Below, piece after piece: positions 24,277 through 34,157 of a stretch of 64,000 nt of DNA; positions within the stretch are counted from its first letter, which is position 1; every line of letters starts with the position of its first letter. The translations under genes were made by a program, and so were the position numbers. The notes under the pieces are model-generated. The model ran no database searches. It was not told the origin of the DNA and saw nothing but the letters and a program-made list of their open reading frames with translations. This DNA comes from JAWSVE01 sp050789445. GTDB lineage: Bacteria > Pseudomonadota > Gammaproteobacteria > Pseudomonadales > Cellvibrionaceae. Where the stretch lies: assembly GCA_050789445.1 (NCBI GenBank), contig JAILXR010000001.1, positions 3,286,001 to 3,350,000 of the forward strand. The letters run 5' to 3'.

Positions 24277-26937
24277 TTATGTTTTGTCTAATTGGTTAAG
24301 TACGTACTGAAGAATTCCCCCGTTTCTAAAATAATGCATTTCGTCATCGGTATCGATACGGCTGACAAGTTTACACGTGTCTACGGCACCATCTGTTCTT
24401 TGTATTCTCATGGTCATAATCGAGTTGGGATCTTGCTGGCCTATGCCTTCAATGCTAAGGATCTCGTTTCCGGTTAAATTTAAAAACCTCCTATTCTTCC
24501 CATCAGGAAATTGTAATGGTAATACGCCCATGCCGATTAAATTTGAACGATGTATACGCTCGTAACTGTCTGCGATAACGGCTTTTACGCCTAACAGGCG
24601 TGTTCCTTTAGCAGCCCAATCACGACTGGAACCTGTACCGTATTCCTTTCCTGCGATGACAACTAAGGGTGTACCAGACTCTTGATAAGCCATTGCTGCA
24701 TCATAAATTGACAGTTGCTCATTCGTGGGTAAATATTTTGTATAGCCACCTTCCACGCCCTTACACATTTCATTTTTAATTCTTATGTTGGCAAATGTAC
24801 CACGCATCATCACTTCGTGATTTCCGCGGCGAGAGCCATAAGAATTAAAATCTTTTTTCTCAACACCGTTATCTTTTAAGTATTTCCCTGCAGGGCTGTC
24901 AGAAGCGATAGAGCCAGCAGGCGAAATATGGTCAGTAGTAATGGAATCGCCTAGTAAAGCTAGGACTCGTGCATTAGTAATATCAGTAGTTTGATTTTCA
25001 TTGGAGCCGATAAAGAATGGGGGGTTGCGAATGTAGGTTGATTTTTCATTCCATGGATAGGTTTTACTTTCTTTCGTTTGAATATTTTTCCATATATCAT
25101 CACCAGAAAAAACATCAGCATATTCTTTGTTAAACATATCTGAATTGACGAGTGCGACCGCATCACTGATCTCTCTGGCGCTTGGCCAAATGTCTTTTAA
25201 ATATACTTTCTCACCTGATGAGCTAACACCAACAGGATCAGTTTCAAATTGTATTTTCGTAGTTCCGGCTAGTGCAAAAGCAACGACTAATGGTGGAGAG
25301 GCTAGCCAATTTGCTCTCACGTTTTGATGGATTCTTCCTTCAAAATTTCGATTACCAGATAATACTGAGCAAACAGTTAAGTTGCCTTTTGTGATAGCGG
25401 TGTCGATATCGATGGGTAGTGGCCCGGAGTTTCCAATGCAGGTTGTGCAGCCGTAGCCGACTAAATTAAATCCTAGTTGATTTAAATATTCTTGAAATCC
25501 ACCTTTGATCAAGTAATCGGTAACAACTTTTGAACCTGGTGCTAGGGAGGTTTTTACCCAGGGTTTTTGTGTTAGTCCTTTTTCAATTGCTTTTTTTGCA
25601 ACTAAGCCTGCGGCCATCATGACGGCAGGATTAGACGTGTTTGTGCAGGACGTGATTGCGGCAATGACTACATCGCCATCTGATAATTCGTAATTTTTAT
25701 TTTCAACGGGTATTGAAATTCCTTTGTTGTGTCCACTAAGTTCGATAATTTCATTGACTGTTTTTTTTATGTCAGTTAAAGCCACTCGATCTTGAGGGCG
25801 TTTCGGTCCAGCTAAACTAGGAACAACCTTGCTCATATCTAGGGCAAGTTCACTGTTGTAACTAGTTGGAACAGTTTCATCTCGCCATAGCCCTTGAGCT
25901 TTTGCATAAGTTTCAACAAGTTTAACAGTGTCGTTATCGCGACCTGTCAACTGTAAATAATCTATTGTTTCTTGATCGACAGGAAAAAAACCACAAGTAG
26001 CACCGTATTCAGGAGCCATATTCGCAATGGTTGCTCTATCGGATAATGGTAAATGGTTGAGGCCTTCGCCAAAAAATTCTACAAACTTCCCAACGACACC
26101 GTGTGCGCGCAGCATTTCTACGACAGTTAGAACCAGATCAGTCGCGGTAACGCCTTCTTTTAATTTTCCTTTTAATTGGAAGCCAACAACCTCAGGAATT
26201 AACATGGAAACGGGTTGGCCAAGCATGGCTGCTTCCGCTTCGATTCCACCTACACCCCATCCTAAAACGCTTAGTGCGTTGATCATAGTTGTGTGGCTGT
26301 CTGTGCCGACTAGCGTGTCAGGGTAGGCTAGAATGTTTCCGTCGATTTCTTTTTGCCAAACAACTTTTGCTAGATATTCTAAATTCACTTGGTGACAAAT
26401 TCCGGTGCCTGGAGGAACTACGCGAAAATCATTAAAAGCAGATTGCCCCCAACGAAGAAATTCATATCGTTCATTATTGCGCTCCATTTCTAGTGAAACG
26501 TTTTCTTTGAATGCTTCTGGCGTTGCAAATTTATCAACCATGACAGAATGGTCTATGACGAGATCAACTGGGCTGAGAGGGTTAATGATGGATGGATCAC
26601 CGCCTTTTTTTGCAACGGCATCACGCATTGCAGCGAGGTCGACGACGGCAGGAACTCCGGTAAAATCTTGCATTAAAACGCGTGTAGGTCTAAATGCAAT
26701 TTCAGTATCGGGATGTTCCTTGCCTGAATTGATGAGGGCTAGAATATCCTCTTTCGTGACACTGGTGCCGTCTTCTGAGCGAAGTAAATTTTCCAATAAA
26801 ATTTTCAAGGAGTAGGGGAGGTTGTTTATATTGGGGTATTTTTTTGCTACTGATGACAGGCTAAAATACTGATAAATTTTGTTGTCAATTTTTAGTTGTT
26901 GAAAAGAATCGAAAGAATTTTTTCCTAGCGTAGCCAT
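24277..26937 (-). CDS. acnA: Aconitate hydratase A
   Basis: An 886-residue aconitase of the AcnA/IRP type (E. coli AcnA is 891) that converts citrate to isocitrate through a [4Fe-4S] cluster. Cluster ligands are visible as one Cys in AITSCTNTSNPAVM and two in GYGCTTCIGNSGPL. The N-terminal block VLMQDFTGVPAVVDLAAMRDA and the substrate segment VVGTDSHTTMINALSVLGWGVGGIE (split across domains 1-3) are diagnostic, and the swivel domain ends with AGKEYGTGSSRDWAAKG. It precedes fumC on the same strand. Confidence 0.97.
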   Translation of the reverse strand: MATLGKNSFDSFQQLKIDNKIYQYFSLSSVAKKYPNINNLPYSLKILLENLLRSEDGTSVTKEDILALINSGKEHPDTEIAFRPTRVLMQDFTGVPAVVDLAAMRDAVAKKGGDPSIINPLSPVDLVIDHSVMVDKFATPEAFKENVSLEMERNNERYEFLRWGQSAFNDFRVVPPGTGICHQVNLEYLAKVVWQKEIDGNILAYPDTLVGTDSHTTMINALSVLGWGVGGIEAEAAMLGQPVSMLIPEVVGFQLKGKLKEGVTATDLVLTVVEMLRAHGVVGKFVEFFGEGLNHLPLSDRATIANMAPEYGATCGFFPVDQETIDYLQLTGRDNDTVKLVETYAKAQGLWRDETVPTSYNSELALDMSKVVPSLAGPKRPQDRVALTDIKKTVNEIIELSGHNKGISIPVENKNYELSDGDVVIAAITSCTNTSNPAVMMAAGLVAKKAIEKGLTQKPWVKTSLAPGSKVVTDYLIKGGFQEYLNQLGFNLVGYGCTTCIGNSGPLPIDIDTAITKGNLTVCSVLSGNRNFEGRIHQNVRANWLASPPLVVAFALAGTTKIQFETDPVGVSSSGEKVYLKDIWPSAREISDAVALVNSDMFNKEYADVFSGDDIWKNIQTKESKTYPWNEKSTYIRNPPFFIGSNENQTTDITNARVLALLGDSITTDHISPAGSIASDSPAGKYLKDNGVEKKDFNSYGSRRGNHEVMMRGTFANIRIKNEMCKGVEGGYTKYLPTNEQLSIYDAAMAYQESGTPLVVIAGKEYGTGSSRDWAAKGTRLLGVKAVIADSYERIHRSNLIGMGVLPLQFPDGKNRRFLNLTGNEILSIEGIGQQDPNSIMTMRIQRTDGAVDTCKLVSRIDTDDEMHYFRNGGILQYVLNQLDKT

Positions 26938-27183
26938 GTTTATACTCCCTAGAATAATTGATAAGTGGTCTGCACTTTAATCACATGTTTTGGTCATAAA
27001 CAGATGACCTAATTATGAACTGATTCCTTCAATAAAACACTATGAAAAATTATGTTTACCACAGCCTAATGCTCATAGCATCAGTAGATATTGCTGTTAT
27101 GTCTGTCTTACCAGTCTATAATTGAAAACCTAATAAGCTCCACAGTTGTGACTCCGTATAACAAAAGAATGTGATGGAAATGT

Positions 27184-27555
27184 GTGATGGATAAATTGTC
27201 TGATGATATAGAAGAAAATTATGCGCGTTTTATTACCACAGCCATTGACTGTGGCTGTATATGGGGGTTGGAGGGTGATGATGGATGGGCGTTGTGTCCT
27301 TCTGAAAAATATCCAGATACAGATGTAATGCCTTTTTGGTCAGAACCTGAATTTGCAAAAGTTCATTGTCAAGAGGAGTGGAGTGACTACAAGGTAATTC
27401 CTATTTCGGTAGAAGAATTTTTGGATGAGTGGCTTCCGGGAATGCACGATGATGTTTTTCTTATTGGTATCAATTGGGATGCTGAAATGGAAGGAATGGA
27501 AGTGGAGCCCTTAGATCTCTTAAAAGAATTTGAAGATGAATTATCAGAAGGCTAA
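27184..27555 (+). CDS. DUF2750-type protein
   Basis: A 123-residue acidic cytoplasmic protein. The pattern 'W.L....GWAL..S......MPFW.....A......W..Y....I....FL...LP....D....GINW' seen here (GCIWGLEGDDGWALCPS; VMPFWSEPEFAK; ISVEEFLDEWLPGMHDD; IGINWD) is that of DUF2750, a family of unknown function whose members are often called 'immunity-like' or simply hypothetical. It is divergent from acnA and overlaps the last four bases of the convergent TlpA-like gene. Confidence 0.75.
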   Translation: MMDKLSDDIEENYARFITTAIDCGCIWGLEGDDGWALCPSEKYPDTDVMPFWSEPEFAKVHCQEEWSDYKVIPISVEEFLDEWLPGMHDDVFLIGINWDAEMEGMEVEPLDLLKEFEDELSEG

Positions 27556-28100
27556 TTGGGCTCTGTATTTAGAATACTTTTGATGGATAGATAAACGTCT
27601 TCAGGTTTTTGTCCTTTTAATCTCTTATAAATAATTTTTTTGTTTTCATCGATAACAAAAAGACCGGGCGTTCCATTCACTTTGTAGCGTTTGGCAACTT
27701 TGTCTGCATTCAGTATGAGTGTAAAAGCATAATCATTTTCTTTTAAAAATTCTATTGGATCGCTATCTTCCCAAATATTGAGAGCAAAAAATTTGAACGA
27801 TGGGTCGTTGATTTCTGACTGTAGTTTTTTTAGCTCAGGCATGAGCGCTTTGCAATAAGGACACCAAGTTGCCCAAAATAAAATGACAGACTTCTTGTCA
27901 TGTGTATCTCGATAAAAAGAAATACTTTCGCTTTGGCTATTCGATAAAATCCAGTCTGGAGCGGTATCCCCAATTTCTAGGGGTTTTCCTGCGTAACTTA
28001 GGCTTGTACCCACTAAAAAAAGCATGGTTAGCATGGTTTGAGAAAAAGATATTTGGCTATTTCTAATATGAAAGAAGGCCTGCTTTTGTGGATTAGACAT
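27552..28100 (-). CDS. TlpA/ResA-like thioredoxin-fold protein
   Basis: A 182-residue protein with an N-terminal membrane anchor or signal (about 18-38, MLTMLFLVGTSLSYAG) and a periplasmic thioredoxin domain. The active site is FWATWCPYCKALMPEL (CPYC), and a cis-Pro comes in VNGTPGLFVIDE, both typical of TlpA/ResA/DsbE-like thiol-disulphide reductases that act on cytochrome c assembly or periplasmic disulphides. It is a lone gene on the minus strand, tail-to-tail with the DUF2750 gene by four bases. Its partner is unknown. Confidence 0.88.
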   Translation of the reverse strand: MSNPQKQAFFHIRNSQISFSQTMLTMLFLVGTSLSYAGKPLEIGDTAPDWILSNSQSESISFYRDTHDKKSVILFWATWCPYCKALMPELKKLQSEINDPSFKFFALNIWEDSDPIEFLKENDYAFTLILNADKVAKRYKVNGTPGLFVIDENKKIIYKRLKGQKPEDVYLSIKSILNTEPN

Positions 28101-28339
28101 AGACTTTATTTGCCATAAGAATGAGTGGTAGTGGTTAGCAGCGTAGATTAGAAAAATCTGTTGCTGGCTTGGCGGTTAAGCTAACAAATATGATCAATAT
28201 TCTACCGAATTGTTCCCCATCCTCTCTACTCATTTTAAACTGCCTAGTTGTTGAGCTTGAATAATAATCATTACTTTTTATAAGGTTTGAGCGGTATTTA
28301 GATGCTACATTCTGCTTATCTGGCTAAAGAAGAAGTTCT

Positions 28340-28666
28340 TTAAAGCTCATCGATATCGCATTTTATCTCGGGAGGTTCATATAGAACGTCGTGTAAAATG
28401 TCCAAGATATTGTCATTAGTGAAAGCTTCAAGATCTCTGAGGGAGAGCTTGGCAGGTGTAATCGCCGGCGTATGAGTCGTCAAGTATTCACTACTAACGA
28501 TTAAAAAAGAAGGTTGATCTAATACATTTACTTCGAGGATACGGTAATCAAAATCGAGATAAAGTCTTGTTAGTTGCGGGTACTGTTCAGAATCAGTGCT
28601 GAGGAATTTCACCTCTGTCCCAGTTACGATGTCGCCATCTAGGGATATAACTGCCATACTCGTCAC
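28340..28666 (-). CDS. Hypothetical protein
   Basis: A 108-residue acidic protein without signal peptide or membrane segment. It opens MTSMAVISLDGDIVTGTEVKF and has several beta-like stretches (RLYLDFDYRILEVNVL, SFLIVSSEYL) and an acidic C-terminus. I do not recognise the family. Coding is supported by codon pattern and a lone open frame in a spot with no other candidate, not by homology. The upstream side is a gene-poor stretch shared with the outer-membrane barrel gene. Confidence 0.5.
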   Translation of the reverse strand: MTSMAVISLDGDIVTGTEVKFLSTDSEQYPQLTRLYLDFDYRILEVNVLDQPSFLIVSSEYLTTHTPAITPAKLSLRDLEAFTNDNILDILHDVLYEPPEIKCDIDEL

Positions 28667-29061
28667 TTTTATTATTATTAATGTTATCTGTTTAGACTTT
28701 CTGCCCTCTGGGTATCTTGGCCTAAGGGGATAGATAATATCTAAAGAGAAACTGGGTTTAAAGGTAGTTCTATAAAAAGCTGTGATAGTTTGCGGGACGA
28801 TAAATAATTGTGCAAGGCGTCTTAATCATTAGGCAAAAACGATGTCTTCTTGTGTATATTCGACACAGAAAAACATAATATTTTTGTTACCGCAACCAGC
28901 TCCCTGGTTAAATAAAGCCCTAATTGTTTAAAAATTTAACGCTGCTGTTGGTAATTAACATTTGATAGTTAATTGGTTTCCATAATAATTTTTAGCAACA
29001 AGATGAAAGCGATATTTTTCAGTTTTTTGATGTGATCGAATTGTTTATATAAGGTTTTTGT
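28667..29061. other. Intergenic region upstream of the barrel gene
   Basis: This 395-base AT-rich stretch holds a small perfect hairpin (AACCAG 28894-28899, CTGGTT 28904-28909) and must carry promoters for the divergent genes on both sides. I see no further gene or repeat. Confidence 0.5.
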
Positions 29062-29979
29062 ATGTTTTTAGCTGCCGCTGTTGTTTTCAGCCTTCAGCCC
29101 TATGGGGGGGTAAGTACTGGGAAATTGGACTGGAATATTGCCTCAGATTTAAATATTAATATCGAACCTAATATTGTTTCGGAGTTAGAATTTAATACCG
29201 AGGCAGTTTATTTTGGATTAAAGGCAAGAGTGGAGTCTGATTTATATTGGGGGGATTCCCAATTGTTTGTAGACGTGAATTCAAACTATGGTGCGGTTGT
29301 TGATGGAGACTCGACTGATTCAGATTATTTTGGAAATAATCGTACAGGGCTTTATTCTCGCTCTGAAGCTAAAGTAGAAGGCGAAGACTTAAATATTTTA
29401 GAAGGGGGCGTTGGCTTTCAAACTACATTTTTTTCATTGGTTACATTGTCGCTGGCGTATGGTGGTTATTATTCCGAGCAAAATTTAAATTTTCAGGACG
29501 GTACGCAAACATATGCCGATCCTCTCGTTGTATTTCCTTTTACTCTGGAAGACCTGACAGCTAATTTACAACAAAATTTAGATTCTGATTATATTGCTGA
29601 GTGGTCTGGTCAGTGGTTCTCGATAAAAACAGAATTTTCTCTTGGAAAATGGAAGTTTTTTTTACAGTCAAAGTTGAGCGACGGTGATTATTATGGAGAG
29701 GGTCGTTGGAATTTAAGAGCCTCTGGTGTCAACGCTTTTCGGCAACCAAAGAGTTTTACGCATGAGGCAAAAAGTGACGGTAAAGAATGGAGTTTAGGAA
29801 TAATCTATCACTTGACAAAAAATATTTCAGTGAATGTTGAGTTTGTTGAGGGAGAACAAACAACGGATTCTGGGTTAAATGTTACATATTTTGCCAACGG
29901 AACATTTAATCGATCAGTCTTTAATGGTGCATCTTGGAATGAATCAAAAAAAATGATTGGTGTTAAGTTTGTATTTTAA
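29062..29979 (+). CDS. Putative outer-membrane beta-barrel protein
   Basis: A 305-residue protein made of alternating hydrophobic/polar strands rich in Tyr, Trp, Gly and Asn, ending GVKFVF, an outer-membrane-type final strand. It resembles omptin-like small barrels in size, but I cannot find omptin catalytic motifs, so no protease activity is claimed. The N-terminus is short: MFLAAAVVFSLQPYG is only a weak signal peptide, and a stop codon lies in frame 12 bases upstream, so the start is fixed unless there is a frameshift. A ribosome site (AAGG) is placed well. The stop codon overlaps the terminator stem shared with pyruvate kinase. Confidence 0.6.
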   Translation: MFLAAAVVFSLQPYGGVSTGKLDWNIASDLNINIEPNIVSELEFNTEAVYFGLKARVESDLYWGDSQLFVDVNSNYGAVVDGDSTDSDYFGNNRTGLYSRSEAKVEGEDLNILEGGVGFQTTFFSLVTLSLAYGGYYSEQNLNFQDGTQTYADPLVVFPFTLEDLTANLQQNLDSDYIAEWSGQWFSIKTEFSLGKWKFFLQSKLSDGDYYGEGRWNLRASGVNAFRQPKSFTHEAKSDGKEWSLGIIYHLTKNISVNVEFVEGEQTTDSGLNVTYFANGTFNRSVFNGASWNESKKMIGVKFVF

Positions 29980-30009
29980 GTCCTGCCATCAAATTGTAAT
30001 GGCAGGACT
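29979..30009. terminator. Bidirectional hairpin terminator (barrel gene / pyk)
   Basis: AGTCCTGCCAT (29979-29989) pairs perfectly with ATGGCAGGACT (29999-30009) around a nine-base loop. It starts in the barrel gene's stop codon and lies 22 bases past the end of the convergent pyk gene. T-tracts are weak on both sides. Confidence 0.75.
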
Positions 30010-30031
30010 ATTTACTTTGTGACATAACGAT

Positions 30032-31465
30032 TTAAGTTTTTGTTTCGTTACTGGCATTAATTGAGATGTCGCGAAGTTGACGTAATTGAATGGCGTCAAC
30101 ACCTGTTCCACTAATAATGTCAGAAACCACAACGACTTTATCATTTTCAGAATAGCCTTCTCTATCTCTCAAGATATGAAAAGCATTATTCAGTGTTTTC
30201 TCTGGAAGATTTGAAAATTCAATTCGATAAGAACGCACGTTGCGATTTATCGCCATTTGTCGACGAGTTCGGCTATCGTTAGTAAATGCAATGATAGGAG
30301 CGTTAGGATGGCAATTGGTTAAAAAATTTGCCATTAAGCCTCTTCGCGTAATCACGACAATCCCTATCGCATTTAAAGAGTCAGCAAGTTCAACCGCCGC
30401 TGCGGCAATATGTTGTTTGTCAGTGTCGCGCACTAAGTTTTTTTCAAAACATAAACCTTGATTTTTTTCTGACGTGCGAGCAATTTTATCTAAATACTCG
30501 ACGCACTTAATAGGGTATTTCCCGACTGACGTTTCACCGGAAAGCATGATGGCGTCCGCACCTTCATAAACTGCATTGGCAACATCGGTAACTTCAGCAC
30601 GAGTGGGAATTGGGTTTTCTATCATTGATTCTAATAAATGTGTTGCGACAATGACGCGTTTACCAAGTTCGTTACAGCGCCTAACGATATGTCTTTGTAT
30701 GTTGGGAAGATCTTGTATTAAAACTTCAACACCTAAGTCACCACGAGCCACCATGATCCCGTCAGATTCACGGATAATTTCTTCAATATTACGAACGCCT
30801 TCTTGGTCTTCAATTTTGGCGATTATTTTTATTTTATTCGCTTTTGCACCTAAAAATTTTCTAAGCTCTCGAATGTCTGATGCTTCTCGGACGAATGATA
30901 GGGCGATAAAATCAACCTCTTGCTCAATCGCAAATGTTAAATCTTCGCGATCTTTATCTGTAATGGCTGGTAAGTTAACGCGAATTCCGGGAAGGTTAAC
31001 ATGTCGCTTACTTTTTAATATGCCTCCGTCGATGACTCTGCAGCGCATGACGCGATCTTCTTTGCTGAGCACTTCTAGGTTGATAAGGCCATTATCGACG
31101 GTAATTCTATCGCCAACTCCTACATCATTAATAAGATCGTCATAGTTAATGGGTATTGAGGTTTCTTCCACATTTTCAGCGCCTCGAGCAACAATCGATA
31201 TTTCATCGCCGGCTTTAAGGTTTAAATCGTTTCGTAAATTGCCTGTTCTAATCTCGGGGCCTTGTGTATCTAATAAAATGGGAACAGGGTTGGATACTTT
31301 TTTGTTTAATGTGCGAATAGCTTTGATAGCTCTAAGGTGTGACGCATGATCTCCATGGGACATATTGAGTCGTACAACATTAAGCCCCGCTCGATGTAAC
31401 TCTTTTAGCTTGTTGAAACTTTCTGTAGCTGGACCAATAGTACAAATGATTTTAGTTTTTCGCAT
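30032..31465 (-). CDS. pyk: Pyruvate kinase
   Basis: A 477-residue glycolytic enzyme that turns phosphoenolpyruvate and ADP into pyruvate and ATP; length fits PykA (480) or PykF (470). It opens RKTKIICTIGPA, has NMSHG, LDTQGPEIRT, the catalytic-Lys segment IIAKIEDQEGVRN, the substrate region MVARGDLGVE, and the switch helix AEVTDVANAVYEGADAIML. The C-terminal domain (about 345-470) is the usual allosteric part. It looks closer to the PykA type, but I cannot be sure. It is monocistronic, ending at the shared hairpin. Confidence 0.97.
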   Translation of the reverse strand: MRKTKIICTIGPATESFNKLKELHRAGLNVVRLNMSHGDHASHLRAIKAIRTLNKKVSNPVPILLDTQGPEIRTGNLRNDLNLKAGDEISIVARGAENVEETSIPINYDDLINDVGVGDRITVDNGLINLEVLSKEDRVMRCRVIDGGILKSKRHVNLPGIRVNLPAITDKDREDLTFAIEQEVDFIALSFVREASDIRELRKFLGAKANKIKIIAKIEDQEGVRNIEEIIRESDGIMVARGDLGVEVLIQDLPNIQRHIVRRCNELGKRVIVATHLLESMIENPIPTRAEVTDVANAVYEGADAIMLSGETSVGKYPIKCVEYLDKIARTSEKNQGLCFEKNLVRDTDKQHIAAAAVELADSLNAIGIVVITRRGLMANFLTNCHPNAPIIAFTNDSRTRRQMAINRNVRSYRIEFSNLPEKTLNNAFHILRDREGYSENDKVVVVSDIISGTGVDAIQLRQLRDISINASNETKT

Positions 31466-31628
31466 TAAAGTATTACCGAAGGTATTTGAGTATGGTTTCA
31501 GGAAAATAAAATTAAGATAAGAAGCTAAGACAATATAATTAAGTATGGTAAAAGTAAACTGCTCAGATCATTTCTTTTGAGTGAAAGTGAATTAGTTATA
31601 AAGCTCCAGTTGGGTAATGATTAACGAA

Positions 31629-32582
31629 TTATTTTGAAGCGTTCTTTGCCAGCCTAGCGTTTCCGGATTTTGCCGAATAAGGTTTGTTTAGCGATTTACA
31701 AATCGATTGGCCAGCTATAATGAGTTTGTCTAGATCAATACCGTGCTTTATACCTAAGCCATCGAGGAGATAGATGACATCTTCAGTGGCAACATTTCCG
31801 CTGGCGCCTTTTGCATAGGGGCATCCACCTAAGCCGGCAACTGAGCTGTCAAAAACGGATACTCCCATTTCTAATCCTGCAACAATATTGGCAATAGCTT
31901 GGCCGTAGGTATCATGAAGGTGGAGAGCTAATTGCTCGACAGGAATTGATTTTGTTACGACATGAATTAATTGGTGGATGTCTCTGACTGTTGCTACACC
32001 GATGGTGTCTCCAAGTGAAATTTGATAACAGCCCATCTCAATGAGTTTTTCACTAATGGATCGAACGGCATGGAAATCTACTTCCCCTTCATATGGGCAG
32101 CCCACAGCACAAGATATGTATCCTCGAACTTTAATATCGTGCTCGTTCGCTATTTTTGTGACTTTGGTAAATCGTTGCAAGCTTTCATGGATAGAGCAGT
32201 TGATATTTTTTTTTGAAAATTCTTCAGTTGCTGCTGCGAAAACAGCAATTTCTTTAACGCCGCATGCAATAGCTCTTTCTATACCTTTCATGTTCGGTGT
32301 GAGAGCACTGAAGTGAACAGAAGAATTGGAAGTGTGATTGTTGTTAATGGCAGAAAATAGCTCGTCACTACCAGCCATTTGTGGGACCCAGTTTGGATTC
32401 ACAAAACTTCCTGCTTCGATATGCTTCATTCCAGCAGAAATTAGGTTCTCAATTAGTGATAGCTTTGTTCTGACATCGATCTTGTTTCTTTCGTTCTGTA
32501 GCCCGTCCCGAGGGCCTACTTCAAAAACTGTAACTGTTTCAGGATATTTTTTCATAAGTGAAGTTCGGAATGGGTGAAACAA
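31629..32582 (-). CDS. mvaB: Hydroxymethylglutaryl-CoA lyase
   Basis: A 317-residue enzyme of the HMGL/DRE-TIM barrel family that cleaves HMG-CoA into acetyl-CoA and acetoacetate, the last step of leucine breakdown. It has EVGPRDGLQNE with the catalytic Arg/Asp, FVNPNWVPQMAG, SLGDTIGVA, LHLHDTYGQAIAN (metal-binding His pair) and the Cys loop GLGGCPYAKGASGNVATED. Length is typical (about 300). It ends at 31629, apart from pyk, and begins four bases from the Smp-like gene's stop, so the two share a transcript; the usual leucine-catabolism genes (liuABCD) are not in this window. Confidence 0.95.
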   Translation of the reverse strand: MFHPFRTSLMKKYPETVTVFEVGPRDGLQNERNKIDVRTKLSLIENLISAGMKHIEAGSFVNPNWVPQMAGSDELFSAINNNHTSNSSVHFSALTPNMKGIERAIACGVKEIAVFAAATEEFSKKNINCSIHESLQRFTKVTKIANEHDIKVRGYISCAVGCPYEGEVDFHAVRSISEKLIEMGCYQISLGDTIGVATVRDIHQLIHVVTKSIPVEQLALHLHDTYGQAIANIVAGLEMGVSVFDSSVAGLGGCPYAKGASGNVATEDVIYLLDGLGIKHGIDLDKLIIAGQSICKSLNKPYSAKSGNARLAKNASK

Positions 32583-32585
32583 ACT

Positions 32586-33818
32586 TTAGTAGTTCTGTAG
32601 TTGTGCCAACTGCTTTTCCAGTAAAGAATAATAAGGTTCTTTTACTTGGGTAATGCTAGCTGTCTGGCTACTGGGCGTACTTTCAATGGAATACTCTACT
32701 CGGTTAGCAAGGCATGGAGAATGTGTGTCAGCGAGTAATTCGCTTTCAATTAAAATTTCGCCATCGTTTGATTCGTTTAGGATATCGTATTCAGTATCTT
32801 GTTTAAAAAGATTAAACGCTAAATGTTTGAGTGTTGAAGCGTCAGTCTCACGTTTAACAATAAAGCAACTTAAAGATAGATGTATGCTCTCTGGTTTTTT
32901 GTTAAGCGTTGTGACGAGGTGGGCGGAACAGACAGCATTGAAAGCTGCTTCCGTCAGTGTGTTATTGCGGAAAGTGACGCGAGCTGAATCTGCATTAATA
33001 AGTGTGAGTTCGCCTGAGTACAGTGCAATTAAGTCTCTTAATTGAATTTCAATACGCTGAATAACTGTTCGAAATGATCTGTGATTTAGTTGGCTGTAAA
33101 GGGTGCGCAAATTCTGAAATTGAATGATCAGTTCAATGCGCGGATTTTTTTTGTCTTGTTCTAGCTGAGTTGGTATTTCTTCTTGCATTTTTTCTTCAGT
33201 TTGAGGCAACTTGTTAATAATGGGCAGTGTGTTGTTGGTGGGCTTAGATGAGGAATTCTCAGGAAGCACTAGAAGTTTGTTGCTTCCCAATAGTTTTTGC
33301 AATCCGATATTTAGTAGGGTAAGTCCAATTGCCAGTAAAGCAAATATGACATAAATTTGCTCGCGTGAGCTGGCGCTAGTGAAGTCTATACTGACAGTAA
33401 CATAGCCTGTAATGCTATCCTGAACATTGATTGGCGAGGTGAAGTTGGTTTGTCTCGATATTGATTGACGACGGTTTTTCTGAGTGCTGCTCGTTGCTTG
33501 AACTAACAAATTGTTTTCTACATCGTGGATCGTGGCGTTCGTCACGGATGGATTTTCAACAATTTCTTGTAGTATGACCTGAAGGCTGACCAGATCTAAA
33601 TTTAGGGTCGACTGGATTGCTCTTCTAGCTGCGACATTAGCCAGTGCTTGGCCGTATTGTTGATCTCTCTGGTCTATTTTTTTCTCAAATATCCATGCTG
33701 TAGATATCGCCGCAGTAGCACATAAAATGATGGTCAGTATCGTGATCAGCCAATGTGTATGTGAAGACAGTGGGTGCAATAGTTGAGATGGCGAAGTGTT
33801 GGTATTATTGGAGGCCAT
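32586..33818 (-). CDS. Smp/AhpA-like membrane protein with cyclase-like domain
   Basis: A 410-residue inner-membrane protein: helix about 19-40, periplasmic sensor-like domain about 45-150 (LVSLQVILQEIVENPSVTNATIHDVENN), helix about 152-175, Ser/Pro-rich linker and a cytoplasmic domain about 225-330. The linkage to serB, which is divergent, matches E. coli smp (ytjB) and its pseudomonad relatives. The cytoplasmic domain follows the layout of a class III nucleotide cyclase domain (QFQNLRTLYSQL ... LRDLIALYSGELTLINADSARVTF ... AAFNAVCSAHLV), but I see no metal-binding Asp pair, so it looks degenerate. Function unknown. Confidence 0.65.
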   Translation of the reverse strand: MASNNTNTSPSQLLHPLSSHTHWLITILTIILCATAAISTAWIFEKKIDQRDQQYGQALANVAARRAIQSTLNLDLVSLQVILQEIVENPSVTNATIHDVENNLLVQATSSTQKNRRQSISRQTNFTSPINVQDSITGYVTVSIDFTSASSREQIYVIFALLAIGLTLLNIGLQKLLGSNKLLVLPENSSSKPTNNTLPIINKLPQTEEKMQEEIPTQLEQDKKNPRIELIIQFQNLRTLYSQLNHRSFRTVIQRIEIQLRDLIALYSGELTLINADSARVTFRNNTLTEAAFNAVCSAHLVTTLNKKPESIHLSLSCFIVKRETDASTLKHLAFNLFKQDTEYDILNESNDGEILIESELLADTHSPCLANRVEYSIESTPSSQTASITQVKEPYYSLLEKQLAQLQNY

Positions 33819-34157
33819 AGAATGTTTGTAAGGTGCTCGGTTAAGATATATCGTTGAATAGGGGTTTAGCTTTAAAAGCAGCAGGTCCTGTATTATAGAG
33901 TGAAAACTGCTCCGCCGTAAAAATCTAATTGTAAAAGAGCGTATTCTTTTTCTAAGTAGAAAAATCCAGCTCTTAAATCGGAGTTTTTATAGGTAGTCGT
34001 TAAGCCGAGATATTATAATGAATTGTTTCTGTGGTAATCTCTCTGCTTTTTATTTGGCGCCATTTTTTTCGTAATTTTTAAGTGTTTGATGAGCGGTAGA
34101 TTTGTTGATATGCACTTATTTTTATGGATTTAATATTGAATACGGATTTGTAATATA
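33819..34157. other. Divergent promoter region, smp-like / serB
   Basis: A 339-base AT-rich stretch between two divergent genes. It must hold both promoters. I see no strong hairpin, repeat or operator that I can name. Confidence 0.5.
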
